Source: Candidatus Woykebacteria bacterium GWB1_45_5 (GTDB taxonomy: Bacteria; Patescibacteriota; Microgenomatia; Woykebacterales; RBG-16-39-9b). From it: 30,527 nt of DNA. The DNA lies in contig MHCO01000052.1 of assembly GCA_001816645.1 (NCBI GenBank), forward strand, positions 28,159 through 58,685, read 5' to 3'. Each line of letters begins with the position of its first letter. Positions within the stretch are counted from its first letter, which is position 1. The position numbers and the translations under genes are program-made. This document shows, piece after piece, positions 1 to 7,133 of this stretch. The notes under the pieces were generated by a model. It saw nothing but the letters and a program-made list of their open reading frames with translations. It ran no database searches and was not told where the DNA came from.

Positions 1-514
1 CGGAAGCTATGACTGGCGACGACCAACCATCATTAAAAGCAAAGACCGGTGCGCGCCATTTTTCTGTGCCGTCGGGATTTACGGCGAAAAAACTTCCGGT
101 CATCATAAGAGCATAGATAGTTCCGTCTTTGGCAATAGCCGGAGTTGAATGGGCGCAACTCCAATTATTCCACTCTTTGGTGAATATCGGTTTTCCGCCG
201 CTAAATTTCCATTTTTGGCTTCCATTTTGATCTACTGCGTATAAATTACATTTGTGATCAATAAAATAAATCGTTCCGTCTATACCAATTACTGGCGATG
301 TCTCAACCCCACCGTCTGCCTTAAACTTCCACTTTATTGTCCCATCAACTTTAGACGCATCATATACTGACTGGCCGGTTAATTTATTGGTTCCATGGAA
401 CATTGGCCAGGGGGAGTTAGCAAGTTGCGCATTAACATTTGGAATGAAAATAAAAACGCAAGTTGAAAAAAGAAGGAAAGAAAAAGCGATGGTGGGCAGC
501 TTTATTTTTGTCAC
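1..514 (-). CDS. Secreted PQQ-type beta-propeller protein, C-terminus cut by window edge
   Basis: I translated the minus strand from a GTG at 514; the frame is open to base 1, so about 171 N-terminal residues are visible. Residues 1-30 form a signal peptide (basic MTKIK start, hydrophobic core, cut probably after NVNA). The mature start has SPWPMFHGTNKLTGQS, resembling the 'WPMFRHDxxxTG' opening of PQQ-like propellers. Repeated blades follow: KWKFKADGGVETSPVIGIDGT, then KWKFSGG and KDGTIYAL, then EKWRAPVFAF and SPVIAS. These are the W-x-F / SPVI-x-x-DGTIY pattern of PQQ-like repeats. It is probably an exported or surface protein of unknown ligand; the PQQ fold does not imply PQQ binding. The ATG further upstream is out of frame and stops at once, and the next in-frame ATG would delete the signal peptide, so GTG is the best start. 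No good Shine-Dalgarno is visible. Confidence 0.8.
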   Translation of the reverse strand, partial: MTKIKLPTIAFSFLLFSTCVFIFIPNVNAQLANSPWPMFHGTNKLTGQSVYDASKVDGTIKWKFKADGGVETSPVIGIDGTIYFIDHKCNLYAVDQNGSQKWKFSGGKPIFTKEWNNWSCAHSTPAIAKDGTIYALMMTGSFFAVNPDGTEKWRAPVFAFNDGWSSPVIAS

Positions 515-553
515 TTCAAATACATTTTATCAAAAATTCCACTACATCGCTTT

Positions 554-578
554 ACTTTTTCCTTCCTCGGAAAGCAAA
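554..578. repeat. 25-bp direct repeat, copy 1
   Basis: The 25 bases at 554-578 (core CCTTCCTCGGAAAGCAAA) recur exactly at 2013-2037 in the same orientation. The identity stops abruptly on both sides. The two copies bracket brnT, brnA and the membrane gene at 1264-1947. Confidence 0.85.
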
Positions 579-593
579 TTGGGGAGTTAACTG

Positions 594-622
594 TTGACAT
601 AACCGCTCTAATTGTATATTAT
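594..622 (+). promoter_or_regulatory. Sigma70-type promoter of brnTA, giving a near-leaderless mRNA
   Basis: A perfect -35 TTGACA (594-599), a 17-bp spacer and a -10 TATTAT (617-622). Only 10 bases separate the -10 from the ATG at 633, so transcription should begin within a few bases of the start codon. This also rules out the upstream in-frame ATG at 612, which lies inside the promoter. Confidence 0.75.
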
Positions 623-632
623 CTTCATATAC

Positions 633-926
633 ATGAACTTAGACGAAGTGTTTGGTTTTGATTGGGATGAAGCAAATATTTTGAAGAATTGGGAGAAACA
701 TAAGGTTAAACATACGGAAGCAGAAGAGGTGTTTGTCAATAAACCCAGAGTGGTTTTTAAAGACGAAAAGCGCTCTTCAACTGAAGTGAGACAACAAATA
801 CTAGGTCTAACCAACCAAAAAAGAAAATTGTCGGTTATCTTTACTTTTAGAGCTGGGAAAGTTAGAGTAATTTCTGCTCGTGATATGAATAGAAAAGAAA
901 GGTTTCTATATGAAAAAAAAACTTAA
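633..926 (+). CDS. brnT: BrnT-type toxin (DUF497 family)
   Basis: 97 residues from ATG 633. BrnT is an RNase toxin with a RelE-like fold that halts translation and is neutralised by BrnA. The family's opening pattern is visible: FDWDEANILKNWEKHKV (F-x-W-D-x-x-K/N-x-x-x-N-x-x-K-H-x-V), then EAEEVF, and a C-terminal strand region with RKLSVIFTFRAGKVRVISARDMNRKER, matching the family's 'R-x-ISAR-x-x-x-x-E-R' end. Length is typical (about 90-95). It overlaps the antitoxin gene by 17 bp; toxin-first order is normal for brnTA. The promoter lies directly ahead, so the pair probably autoregulates through BrnA binding there. I see no inactivating change. Confidence 0.88.
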   Translation: MNLDEVFGFDWDEANILKNWEKHKVKHTEAEEVFVNKPRVVFKDEKRSSTEVRQQILGLTNQKRKLSVIFTFRAGKVRVISARDMNRKERFLYEKKT

Positions 927-1194
927 ACCAATACCAAAATTTAAAAACGAGGATGAAGAACGCGACTTTTGGGCAACTGCGGACACTTCTGAATATTTCG
1001 ATTGGAGTAAAGCGGTTGTTAACCCATCCTTTCCAAATTTGAGGCTGTCTACCCAAACCGTCTCAATTCGTCTAACTCAATCCCTGTTAAACGCGCTGAA
1101 AGAACTGGCGAACAAAAAAGATGTTCCCTACCAGTCTCTAATGAAGGTCTACTTGGAGGAAAGGGTCAAGGAAGAACTCCAAGCCGTAAAATAA
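910..1194 (+). CDS. brnA: BrnA/CopG-family antitoxin
   Basis: 94 residues. It starts inside the end of brnT, with a purine-rich GAAAGG a few bases before the ATG. The N-terminal part (KPIPKFKNEDEERDFWATADTSEYFDWSKA) matches the toxin-binding segment of CopG-type BrnA antitoxins ('F..E.EE..FW...D...Y.DW'). The C-terminal half (TVSIRLTQSLLNALKELANKKDVPYQSLMKVYLEERVKEEL) is a ribbon-helix-helix DNA-binding domain: the strand TVSIRLT followed by two helices. It should bind BrnT and repress the promoter at 594-622. The adjacency and overlap with brnT make the assignment firm. Confidence 0.88.
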   Translation: MKKKLKPIPKFKNEDEERDFWATADTSEYFDWSKAVVNPSFPNLRLSTQTVSIRLTQSLLNALKELANKKDVPYQSLMKVYLEERVKEELQAVK

Positions 1195-1263
1195 AACTCC
1201 GCGCCACCGCCTGGGCTAAAGAAATTTCAGAGAGCAAAAAGTAATTTTCGGTAAATGGGTGTT

Positions 1264-1947
1264 TTACTTTAGATCCTGCGTTTTATACATCATCCAAACA
1301 TGTTTTATCCGTGGGCTATACTCAACCGCAATTTCTTGCCCATCTTTTATCGTTTCAAAAAAGTCAGCCATATCTGGGAAATCCACGTTTGAAAAAGTTA
1401 TTCTTCTTACCGTTATGAAAGTCTGGGGTCCGTAGACGTTATGACCCTGCGATCTTTGGGTTTCTTCTTTTATAGCTTGTCCTTGAACACGAAAAACAGG
1501 TGAGCGTAAATCAAGATAGCGATCTTTCTCACTACAATAAAGTCTAATTAAATAAAGTTGGATGAAAACAAAGAGTGGTGCCACGATACTGTAAATTAAG
1601 ATTCTTTTGTTAAAATCACCTACGTCAAATGCACCTAAATCAAGGGCCGTCTTTAACCACCAGGCGAGTAAAAGATCGACTAGCAAAAATAACGGTAGTA
1701 GCCACCAAGCGTTGTTTTTAATCCTCGCTGAATTTTTGACCAGGTTTTCCAACTCCTTCTTCTCTTCATCACGCAATTCACGGTAGGGTTTTGCTTCTTC
1801 AACACCACCTTCAGTCAAACTTTCGGATCTTTCTTGCCGCTCTATTTTTTTCTTTCGATATTGCTGGAGAATTTTCAGAAAAACGCTAATCAAAAATATT
1901 GGGATCGCAAAGAACAGAAACCAGAAGAGCTGAGATGTATTGATCAT
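1264..1947 (-). CDS. Unknown membrane protein with three predicted helices
   Basis: 227 residues; I do not recognise the family. Hydrophobic segments lie near residues 7-27 (LFWFLFFAIPIFLISVF), 80-103 (WWLLPLFLLVDLLLAWWL) and 115-135 (ILIYSIVAPLFVFIQLYLI). A charged, Glu/Lys/Arg-rich loop at about 30-72 separates helices 1 and 2 and may be a short coiled coil. A soluble C-terminal domain of about 90 residues contains FRVQGQAIKEE, FITVRRITFSN and GQEIAVEYSPRIKHVWMMY; its alternating strands suggest a small beta domain. The strand is opposite to brnTA and it has no obvious operon partner. It lies between the two 25-bp direct repeats. A -10-like TATAGT in the repeat at 2102-2130 could serve it, though about 155 bp upstream. 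Confidence 0.65.
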   Translation of the reverse strand: MINTSQLFWFLFFAIPIFLISVFLKILQQYRKKKIERQERSESLTEGGVEEAKPYRELRDEEKKELENLVKNSARIKNNAWWLLPLFLLVDLLLAWWLKTALDLGAFDVGDFNKRILIYSIVAPLFVFIQLYLIRLYCSEKDRYLDLRSPVFRVQGQAIKEETQRSQGHNVYGPQTFITVRRITFSNVDFPDMADFFETIKDGQEIAVEYSPRIKHVWMMYKTQDLK

Positions 1948-2012
1948 TGATTAAATACTAGATCGTTTGGAGTAAAATTTCTAGGGTAGGGCTGTCCTTT
2001 CGCGGCCGTCAC

Positions 2013-2037
2013 ACTTTTTCCTTCCTCGGAAAGCAAA
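2013..2037. repeat. 25-bp direct repeat, copy 2
   Basis: Exact second copy of bases 554-578. The rest of the 190-bp gap 1948-2137 holds no gene that I can see. Confidence 0.85.
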
Positions 2038-2101
2038 CCGCTGATAAACCACTTTCAGGGAACTGATGAGCTATGGAAAGTTACCTCCAGAAAAATTCTG
2101 G

Positions 2102-2130
2102 ACTATAGCACAAATATTTGAAATGGGGGA
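2102..2130. repeat. 29-bp direct repeat downstream of the ABC transporter, copy A
   Basis: Bases 2102-2130 match 4247-4275 at 27 of 29 positions, in the same orientation (begins ACTATAGCACAA, ends GGGGGA). On the minus strand both copies contain TGCTATAGT, an extended -10 sequence. Together the copies enclose exactly the two ABC transporter genes. Confidence 0.75.
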
Positions 2131-2137
2131 AGAAGAC

Positions 2138-3550
2138 TTATTCGTATCGCAAAGCGTCGACTGGATTTAGGCGAGACGCGCGGAAAGCTGGATAGAGACC
2201 GGAAATCAAGCCTAGCAAGGTGGTAAAAGCGATAACTCCAAGGATCAGCCAGGGCGGCGGGGCGATAATATTTTGCAGAGGTATATTTTGCTGAGTAAGC
2301 AGTTTATTGACATACATATTGCCAACTATAGCAACCCCCATGATAATTCCCACACCAATTACACCTCCCCAGAAACCAAGCAATCCGGCTTCAAAGGTAA
2401 AGAGAGTGCGGATTGTTCCTTTTGTTGCACCGCAAGCGCGCATTACTCCAATTTCCCTTGTCCGCTCGTAAGTCGCCATCACCATTGTATTGATAATTCC
2501 AATTGCTGCTACACCTAAGGAGATACCGCCGATCGCACCTAGAATAAGGCTTAAGGCGAAGAACATTTTATTGAATTGGTCAAGAATGTCTTGAGCAGTT
2601 TGCGCCCCAAAGCCCATTTTCCGAACAGCTTCGCCAACCGCTTTTGAATCTTTTGTTTCTCTTACCTTTAAGACAACGGCCTCATAGCCTTTTTCTTTCT
2701 CTTGTGTAGTATCCGTTACAAGTATCATCGACGGCTCTTTAAATTCTTTTCCGCTTTGCTTTAATTTCTCCATAGCTTCCTCATCTGTCTTCCAGTACCG
2801 CTGGGTGTTGAGATCTTTTCCCCAATCAAGGGTAATGTAAACTCCATTCTGGTCTCCGCCAAAGCCCTCCTCCACCCCAACTACTTCCGCCGGCAAATCG
2901 TAAGTTATTTTCCTCTGCTCTTCCCACCAATCCTTATTGTCCATGGGTGGTTTTGGAACGTCCACACCAATTCCTGTAAACCCTCCTTGAGTCGTAAGAA
3001 CCACTTTTTTACCCAAAATCTCTTGCGGGTTTTTATCTGAAAAGCCAAAGCGTTTCAGATATGCAGAGTTTATTATCACTTTATTTTTTTCGCCTTTTTC
3101 AAGATTTCTGCCCGCTACTAGCTGTTTTACCGAAGCTTCGTTTGGCTCATAAGCCTGCAGGCGAATATTAAATTTCTTTGTTTGACCTTGAAGGCTCACA
3201 GAGGCAATATTCCAGATACCCATACTTGGGCTGACAGCGACAACATTGTCAATCTTTTTTAGGTCGGCAACTACAGTATCGTCTAATTTTTTGGTTTGGA
3301 TGGTATCGTCTCCCTCGCCGCCCCCAAAAGGTCCGCCGCCTCCTTGTTGCTGTTGAGTCACCATCACCTGGGTAAGAGCGCCAACAGCCTCCAGTTGTTT
3401 TTTGAAAACTCCTGAAGCGGAAAAGGATAGGGTAAGTAGGCTTAGAACTGCGATTGAGCCAATGACAACAGCAACAATAGTCAAGAAACTTCGCAGTTTC
3501 CGCCTCGAAAGATTTCTAAAAGAGATTCTAAAGTAATCGAAAAAACTCAT
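2138..3550 (-). CDS. MacB/FtsX-type ABC transporter permease
   Basis: 470 residues, the membrane subunit of a MacB-like exporter. TM1 is near residues 18-45 (LRSFLTIVAVVIGSIAVLSLLTL). It is followed by a large extracytoplasmic MacB core domain (about 50-325) containing a Gly/Gln-rich stretch (QQQQGGGGPFGGGEGDD). The FtsX domain comes last, with three helices: MFFALSLILGAIGGISLGVAAIGIINTM, the loop with YERTREIGVMRACGATKG that contacts the ATPase (classic FtsX coupling motif), LLGFWGGVIGVGIIMG and LILGVIAFTTLLGLISGLYPAFRAS. The C-terminus RLNPVDALRYE is typical. Its start overlaps the ATPase gene stop by 4 bp, so the two are translationally coupled. Likely substrates are peptides, lipoproteins or antimicrobials; the sequence does not say which. 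Confidence 0.92.
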   Translation of the reverse strand: MSFFDYFRISFRNLSRRKLRSFLTIVAVVIGSIAVLSLLTLSFSASGVFKKQLEAVGALTQVMVTQQQQGGGGPFGGGEGDDTIQTKKLDDTVVADLKKIDNVVAVSPSMGIWNIASVSLQGQTKKFNIRLQAYEPNEASVKQLVAGRNLEKGEKNKVIINSAYLKRFGFSDKNPQEILGKKVVLTTQGGFTGIGVDVPKPPMDNKDWWEEQRKITYDLPAEVVGVEEGFGGDQNGVYITLDWGKDLNTQRYWKTDEEAMEKLKQSGKEFKEPSMILVTDTTQEKEKGYEAVVLKVRETKDSKAVGEAVRKMGFGAQTAQDILDQFNKMFFALSLILGAIGGISLGVAAIGIINTMVMATYERTREIGVMRACGATKGTIRTLFTFEAGLLGFWGGVIGVGIIMGVAIVGNMYVNKLLTQQNIPLQNIIAPPPWLILGVIAFTTLLGLISGLYPAFRASRLNPVDALRYE

Positions 3551-4212
3551 CTCTCGCCTACCTTTCCGTCTAAAATTGTTAGAATTCGGTGCGCTTGCCT
3601 GGCAATATTAGGATCATGAGTAATGATAACAACAGTAATTTTCTTTTCCCTGTTTAAGGCTTTCAAAAGATCAACTATTTCTGCGCTTTTTGCGGAGTCC
3701 AAATTTCCGGTTGGTTCATCGGCGATAATTATCTCTGGATCATTTACCAGGGCTCTGGCAATGCTTACCCTCTGCCTCTCTCCTCCAGAAAGCTCATTTG
3801 GCTTGTGTTTCATTCGATTTTCAAGCCCAACGGCGCGCAAACACTCAATCGCTTTTTCCTTTTTGTGCTTTACGCCCTTAGCAAACAGAAGCGGGAGCAT
3901 GGTATTTTCAAGGGCTGTATAGTAAGGTTGAAGGTTGAAGGTTTGGAAAACAAAACCAACTTTTTTGTTCCTGTAGGCGGATAGTTTTTTGTCACTCGCT
4001 TTCCTTAACGATTCGTTGTCGACAATAACTTCTCCGGCAGTTGGAGCATCTAAGCCACCAATGACATTAGCAAGAGTTGATTTTCCAGAACCAGAAGGAC
4101 CGACTAGAGCAACAAATTCTCCATCACTGATTCTCAAACTGACATTGTTGAGCGCATAGATCAGCTCATCACCCATTTTGTATGTTTTTGTTACGTCTTT
4201 TAGCTCAATCAT
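3547..4212 (-). CDS. MacB/LolD-type ABC transporter ATP-binding protein
   Basis: 221 residues from the ATG at 4212 (MIELKDVTKTYKMGD). An upstream TTG at 4242 would add ten residues that do not fit the family. Walker A is GPSGSGKST (38-46), the Q-loop is FVFQTFNL, the signature LSGGERQRVSIARAL, Walker B IIIADEPTGNLD, and the H-loop VIITHD. The length and the NLDSAKSAEIVDLLKALN segment are typical of the MacB/LolD/FtsE branch. It powers the permease at 2138-3550. The repeat at 4247-4275 supplies an extended -10 about 35 bp upstream; a second -10-like TATGAT lies closer, at about 4228-4233. Confidence 0.93.
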   Translation of the reverse strand: MIELKDVTKTYKMGDELIYALNNVSLRISDGEFVALVGPSGSGKSTLANVIGGLDAPTAGEVIVDNESLRKASDKKLSAYRNKKVGFVFQTFNLQPYYTALENTMLPLLFAKGVKHKKEKAIECLRAVGLENRMKHKPNELSGGERQRVSIARALVNDPEIIIADEPTGNLDSAKSAEIVDLLKALNREKKITVVIITHDPNIARQAHRILTILDGKVGER

Positions 4213-4246
4213 TTTGGGCAGCCGTCTATCATATCGGTACAATTAA

Positions 4247-4275
4247 ACTATAGCACAAGTATTTGAAAAGGGGGA
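4247..4275 (-). promoter_or_regulatory. 29-bp repeat copy B with extended -10, likely ABC operon promoter
   Basis: Read on the minus strand, the repeat ends in TGCTATAGT (extended -10, with TATAGT at 4252-4247) 34 bp before the ATPase start. I see no good -35. It is 27/29 identical to copy A at 2102-2130. Confidence 0.5.
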
Positions 4276-4304
4276 TAAAGTTTGCAGCAAATTCTTTTTC
4301 GATC

Positions 4305-5285
4305 TTAAGTAACTTGTGGTAGTGTTGATGAAAAACGGATAATTTCTTTGATAAATATTTCCGGTTCTTCCAAATGAATAACATGTCCAGTATCAACCTG
4401 AACATAATGGAAATCCTTTACTAGGGAGCGGACTTTCGCTACATCTTGATCGTCCATCGCACCAACTAAACCGTATTTTTCATGACGAAACCAGTTTGCT
4501 TGCAGAAGCAGCGTTGGGCATTTAATTTTCGCGAGTGCTGCAGCATGATCAAATCCCGTAAACATCGATCCGTCAACGCAGGCCCGGCTAAAATCTGGAT
4601 CGTACATCGAAAGGCCTTTGATCATCACTCGAGTTTCCAGAGGCAGAAAAGGTAAGTCGATCGGACGATTGGGAAAAATCAGTATATAAATATAAATCAA
4701 TCCCGAAATAATTTTGAACAATGGTGTTGGGATCTTCGTTGGCCGTTTTCGACCTTCGATGGGTATTTCTAACCGAGCAAAAAACTGGGCAAGGTTTCGT
4801 TTCTTGTCAGTACCAAGAGTTTCTGCCGCCAGTTTGAAAAGATGGTAGGCGTAGCAATCGTCGCGAAACCGGGGCCATTCCGCACTAAAGAGTGGTGGGT
4901 CTTCGGGTACGATTGCCCGGACTAATTCCGGTGCATAGACCGCTAACCAGACGGCGACTAATCCGCCAGAAGAATTCCCGGAAATAATCGCCGGTTCGGA
5001 CACTACTTCTTTTAAGAAGGTTTTCAAGTCTTGGCCGATATTATTGAAGGTGTAAGCGCCGGGAGTCCAACTGGATTTGCCATGACCCCGGACATCAATC
5101 GCAAAAACTCTAAAATGCTTCGACAATTCCGGCAAAACTCGCTGGTAGCTTTCCCAAGGCATCGCTTGGGCTGGTATAAGAACCAGCGGCCAGCCGTTGG
5201 CCGGACCAACGGCATAATGGAGAGTCACTTCGCCTGTATTATAATTTGACTCTCTAAATCCGGCTCTTTGAATTGACTTCATCAT
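4305..5285 (-). CDS. Alpha/beta-fold hydrolase
   Basis: 326 residues, full-length alpha/beta hydrolase without a signal peptide, so probably cytoplasmic. The oxyanion strand VLIPAQAMPWESY (35-47) is followed by FRVFAIDVRGHGKSS (58-72), the standard strand before the nucleophile elbow. The elbow is SGNSSGG, with Ser105 in GxSxG. A cap region (about 130-225) has an unusually hydrophobic segment (LIYIYILIFPNRPIDLPFLPL) that might contact a membrane or lipid substrate. The catalytic His is in VDTGHVIHLEEPE near the C-terminus; the acid is probably the Asp in MYDPDF or GAMDDQD. Substrate unknown. Two adjacent ATGs begin the gene; a -10-like TAATAT overlaps them. Confidence 0.88.
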   Translation of the reverse strand: MMKSIQRAGFRESNYNTGEVTLHYAVGPANGWPLVLIPAQAMPWESYQRVLPELSKHFRVFAIDVRGHGKSSWTPGAYTFNNIGQDLKTFLKEVVSEPAIISGNSSGGLVAVWLAVYAPELVRAIVPEDPPLFSAEWPRFRDDCYAYHLFKLAAETLGTDKKRNLAQFFARLEIPIEGRKRPTKIPTPLFKIISGLIYIYILIFPNRPIDLPFLPLETRVMIKGLSMYDPDFSRACVDGSMFTGFDHAAALAKIKCPTLLLQANWFRHEKYGLVGAMDDQDVAKVRSLVKDFHYVQVDTGHVIHLEEPEIFIKEIIRFSSTLPQVT

Positions 5286-5335
5286 ATTAGCAATCCAAGC
5301 TTACGAAAACCAATAACAACATTTCTGGCGATTTT

Positions 5336-5365
5336 CCTTCGATAAACTCAGGGTGGTGAGCTTGC
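5336..5365. repeat. REP-like repeat fragment
   Basis: CCTTCGATAAACTCAGGGTG followed by GTGAGCTTGCC. This is the widespread bacterial 'CTTCGACAAGCTCAGGG' element, in slightly decayed form. It lies between the hydrolase start and tRNA-Ser. Relatives occur at 9106-9131 and 13990-14016. Confidence 0.6.
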
Positions 5366-5373
5366 CGGATCCA

Positions 5374-5463
5374 TGGCGGAGGGGGAGGGATTCGAACCCT
5401 CGATGACCTTGCGGCCATGCACGCTTTCCAAGCGTGTGCACTAGTCCACTATGCGACCCCTCC
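5374..5463 (-). tRNA. tRNA-Ser (GGA)
   Basis: 90 nt with encoded CCA. The acceptor stem GGAGGGG/CCCCTCC closes perfectly. The anticodon loop CTTGGAAAG places GGA at 34-36, reading UCC/UCU. A long variable arm (class II) and the T-loop TTCGAAT are present. It follows the PP2C-Nudix operon by 29 bp on the same strand and may be cotranscribed. Confidence 0.95.
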
Positions 5464-5492
5464 AAGCAGAAGGTATTTTACCTTTAAAATGT

Positions 5493-5912
5493 TTATTTTT
5501 CAAGCAAAGCGGTTGCTTTTTCCACCATCTTTTTCTCACCCGGATAATCTAACTTTTTGATTGCTTCTTGTGGGGAAAGCCAAGTAGTGTTTTCGACCTC
5601 CCAACCATGGTCTTTTTCTGGATTACCGCTTTTGTACTCCATCAGAAAGAAATAACTCGTTTTTCGGACTTTTTCTTTTTCTTGGTTGATATAAAAAACA
5701 GTAATTTCGCCTAGCTGATCGCGGATTTCGGCTTCGACTCCAGCTTCTTCTTTGACCTCCCGAATCGCTGTTTGTTCTTTAGTTTCGCCGGGATCAATCC
5801 AACCTTTTGGCAACACCCAACGGTGATGGCCTGAATGCTGCACTATTAAGAATTCAATACTTTTGTTAACTTTCCTGTAGACTACTCCGCCAGCAGAAAA
5901 TTCAACTTTCAT
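5493..5912 (-). CDS. Nudix hydrolase
   Basis: 139 residues, about the size of MutT/Ap4A-hydrolase-type Nudix proteins. The Nudix box is complete at residues 37-59: GWIDPGETKEQTAI followed by REVKEEAGV, with the metal-binding glutamates E52, E55 and E56. The opening SAGGVVYR and the HHRWVLPKGW strand resemble diadenosine-polyphosphate hydrolases, which cleave nucleoside-diphosphate-linked compounds. The exact substrate cannot be told. The start overlaps the PP2C stop by 4 bp (5909-5912), so the two are translationally coupled. Confidence 0.93.
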   Translation of the reverse strand: MKVEFSAGGVVYRKVNKSIEFLIVQHSGHHRWVLPKGWIDPGETKEQTAIREVKEEAGVEAEIRDQLGEITVFYINQEKEKVRKTSYFFLMEYKSGNPEKDHGWEVENTTWLSPQEAIKKLDYPGEKKMVEKATALLEK

Positions 5913-6685
5913 AACTCAAATTTTAGCACGATTGCTGTCATATCATCAGGTTTGGCCCGCAGAGAAGTGCTTTGGGGTACTTTAGCGGCAGATTCAACTA
6001 AGGCTTTGGCTGGGTCTTTATCAGCCTGTTTTAATATTTCAGCAATTTCTTTGTCCGTCAAGTTGTCATTAACCCCATCGGTGGTAAGAATAACACTCTC
6101 GCCTTTTTTTACTTTAAATTTACCGATTCTAGGCTGGAAAACACCGATCCCCAAAGCTTGGGTAAGGATATTACGGCTTTGGAACAAACCTTTCTCGATC
6201 TCGTTTAAACCTTTTAGATTCGTGGCTTGATCTATTTTTTCCGCCTTGGCTTGATTTATCCAACCCTTTTCCAGAGCTTGAGTAACGAGCGAGTCAGAAA
6301 TTGAACTTCGCCGCAGACCATCGCTGGTCAGGTGATAAACCCGAGAATCGCCAACGCTGCCCCAGACTACCAAATATTCTGTTTCTTTGGTTGGGTAAAT
6401 TTTTGCAATCGCAGCGGTAGTTGCACCTTCCCGGCCAAAAGTCTCGATCCCTTTCTCCTTCAAGGTTAGGTGGCACTTTTGGAAAGCTTTTTCCATACTT
6501 TCCAGTTTAAGTTCAGTTTGGAAACAGGAGGCAGCCCAGCTGGCGGCTTGGCCAGCGTGGGGAAGCCCACCAACACCATCAAAAACCCCCGCCACCCCCT
6601 CTTTTTCATCAATAAAATAAGCGTCTTGGTTGTTTTTTGGGTGACTAATTGAAGGGATTGAAGCAGCAAAATAATTTAATTTCAT
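5909..6685 (-). CDS. PP2C-family (PPM) Ser/Thr protein phosphatase
   Basis: 258 residues, one complete PP2C domain. Metal-binding motifs are in order: NNQDAYF (Asp21), GVFDGVGG (Asp36-Gly37), WGSVGDSRVYHL, VILTTDGVNDNLT and KPDDMTAIVLK. It lacks transmembrane segments, as in cytosolic PrpC/Stp phosphatases that counter Hanks-type kinases. No kinase gene lies in this window. The GC-rich palindrome at 6695-6750 is upstream. ATG 6685 is preceded by TTAAAAT, and no strong ribosome-binding site is visible. Confidence 0.93.
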   Translation of the reverse strand: MKLNYFAASIPSISHPKNNQDAYFIDEKEGVAGVFDGVGGLPHAGQAASWAASCFQTELKLESMEKAFQKCHLTLKEKGIETFGREGATTAAIAKIYPTKETEYLVVWGSVGDSRVYHLTSDGLRRSSISDSLVTQALEKGWINQAKAEKIDQATNLKGLNEIEKGLFQSRNILTQALGIGVFQPRIGKFKVKKGESVILTTDGVNDNLTDKEIAEILKQADKDPAKALVESAAKVPQSTSLRAKPDDMTAIVLKFEL

Positions 6686-6694
6686 ATTTTAATG

Positions 6695-6755
6695 GCGCGC
6701 CTGGAGCTTAGACCGCTTCGCGTCCTGCGTCGCGGTGCGCTCCTACTAACTCTCG
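6695..6755. repeat. GC-rich palindromic repeat (REP-like)
   Basis: A short G+C-rich stretch between the PP2C start and tRNA-Arg, with interleaved inverted segments (GACCGCTTCGCGTCC and TGCGTCGCGGTGCGC). It encodes no credible protein; ORFs through it also run antisense to three tRNAs. Its exact boundaries are uncertain. Confidence 0.4.
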
Positions 6756-6771
6756 GCCCTCCAAACTAATC

Positions 6772-6847
6772 TGGCGCCCTCGGCGGGATTCGAACCCGCA
6801 ATCTTCGGCTCCGGAGGCCGACGGTCTGTCCATTGACCTACGAGGGC
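6772..6847 (-). tRNA. tRNA-Arg (CCG)
   Basis: 76 nt with encoded CCA. Acceptor GCCCTCG/CGAGGGC is perfect. Anticodon stem TCGGC/GCCGA, loop CTCCGGA, anticodon CCG (codon CGG). T-loop TTCGAAT. First from the PP2C side in a three-gene minus-strand tRNA run with 1-bp spacing. Confidence 0.95.
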
Positions 6848-6848
6848 T

Positions 6849-6938
6849 TGGCGGAGGGAGGAGGATTCGAACCTCCGTGAGGATTACTCCCCGCATGGTT
6901 TTCGAGACCAGCCCGTTAGGCCGCTCCGGCACCCCTCC
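6849..6938 (-). tRNA. tRNA-Ser (CGA)
   Basis: 90 nt, class II with a long variable arm and encoded CCA. The acceptor GGAGGGG pairs with TCCCTCC through one G-U. The anticodon loop CTCGAAA gives CGA (codon UCG). The outermost anticodon-stem pair appears mismatched (C-U). Confidence 0.93.
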
Positions 6939-6939
6939 A

Positions 6940-7016
6940 TGGCGTCCTCGGGGAGACTCGAACTCCCAACCGCTGGGACCGCAACCCAGTGTTCTATCCA
7001 ATTGAACTACGAGGAC
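6940..7016 (-). tRNA. tRNA-Arg (GCG)
   Basis: 77 nt with encoded CCA. Acceptor GTCCTCG/CGAGGAC. Anticodon stem CTGGG/CCCAG encloses the loop TTGCGGT, so the anticodon is GCG rather than the usual bacterial ACG. T-loop TTCGAGT. It is the first gene of the three-tRNA run. A weak -10 (TAAAAT near 7031-7036) lies upstream. Confidence 0.92.
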
Positions 7017-7045
7017 TCGACAGCATCACTATTTTAACTTAACCG

Positions 7046-7133
7046 ACGCTCTTAGCCCTCGCGTAGCGAGGTCGCAGCATGCGCAGTAGCTGGCTTCTGG
7101 CAACGACCAGAAGGCATAAGCTACGAGCATGCT
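7046..7133. repeat. Large palindromic repeat inserted beside or in a tRNA
   Basis: Two hairpins in series. The first, at 7056-7071, is CCCTCGCGTAGCGAGG. The second is an imperfect 58-bp palindrome at 7076-7133: arms AGCATGCGCAGTAGCT and AGCTACGAGCATGCT around an inner stem CTTCTGG/CCAGAAG. No coding potential. It abuts the tRNA-like 5' end at 7129-7154 and looks inserted there. Confidence 0.6.

Noticed and set aside
612..632. Upstream ATG of brnT adding MYIIFIY
   Set aside because: It lies within the -10 region of a strong promoter, so it would not be transcribed.
6708..7001. 97-residue minus-strand reading frame (GCGPSGWEFESPRGRHGG...)
   Set aside because: It reads through three overlapping tRNA genes; the 'WEFESPRGRH' peptides are typical tRNA-derived artefacts.
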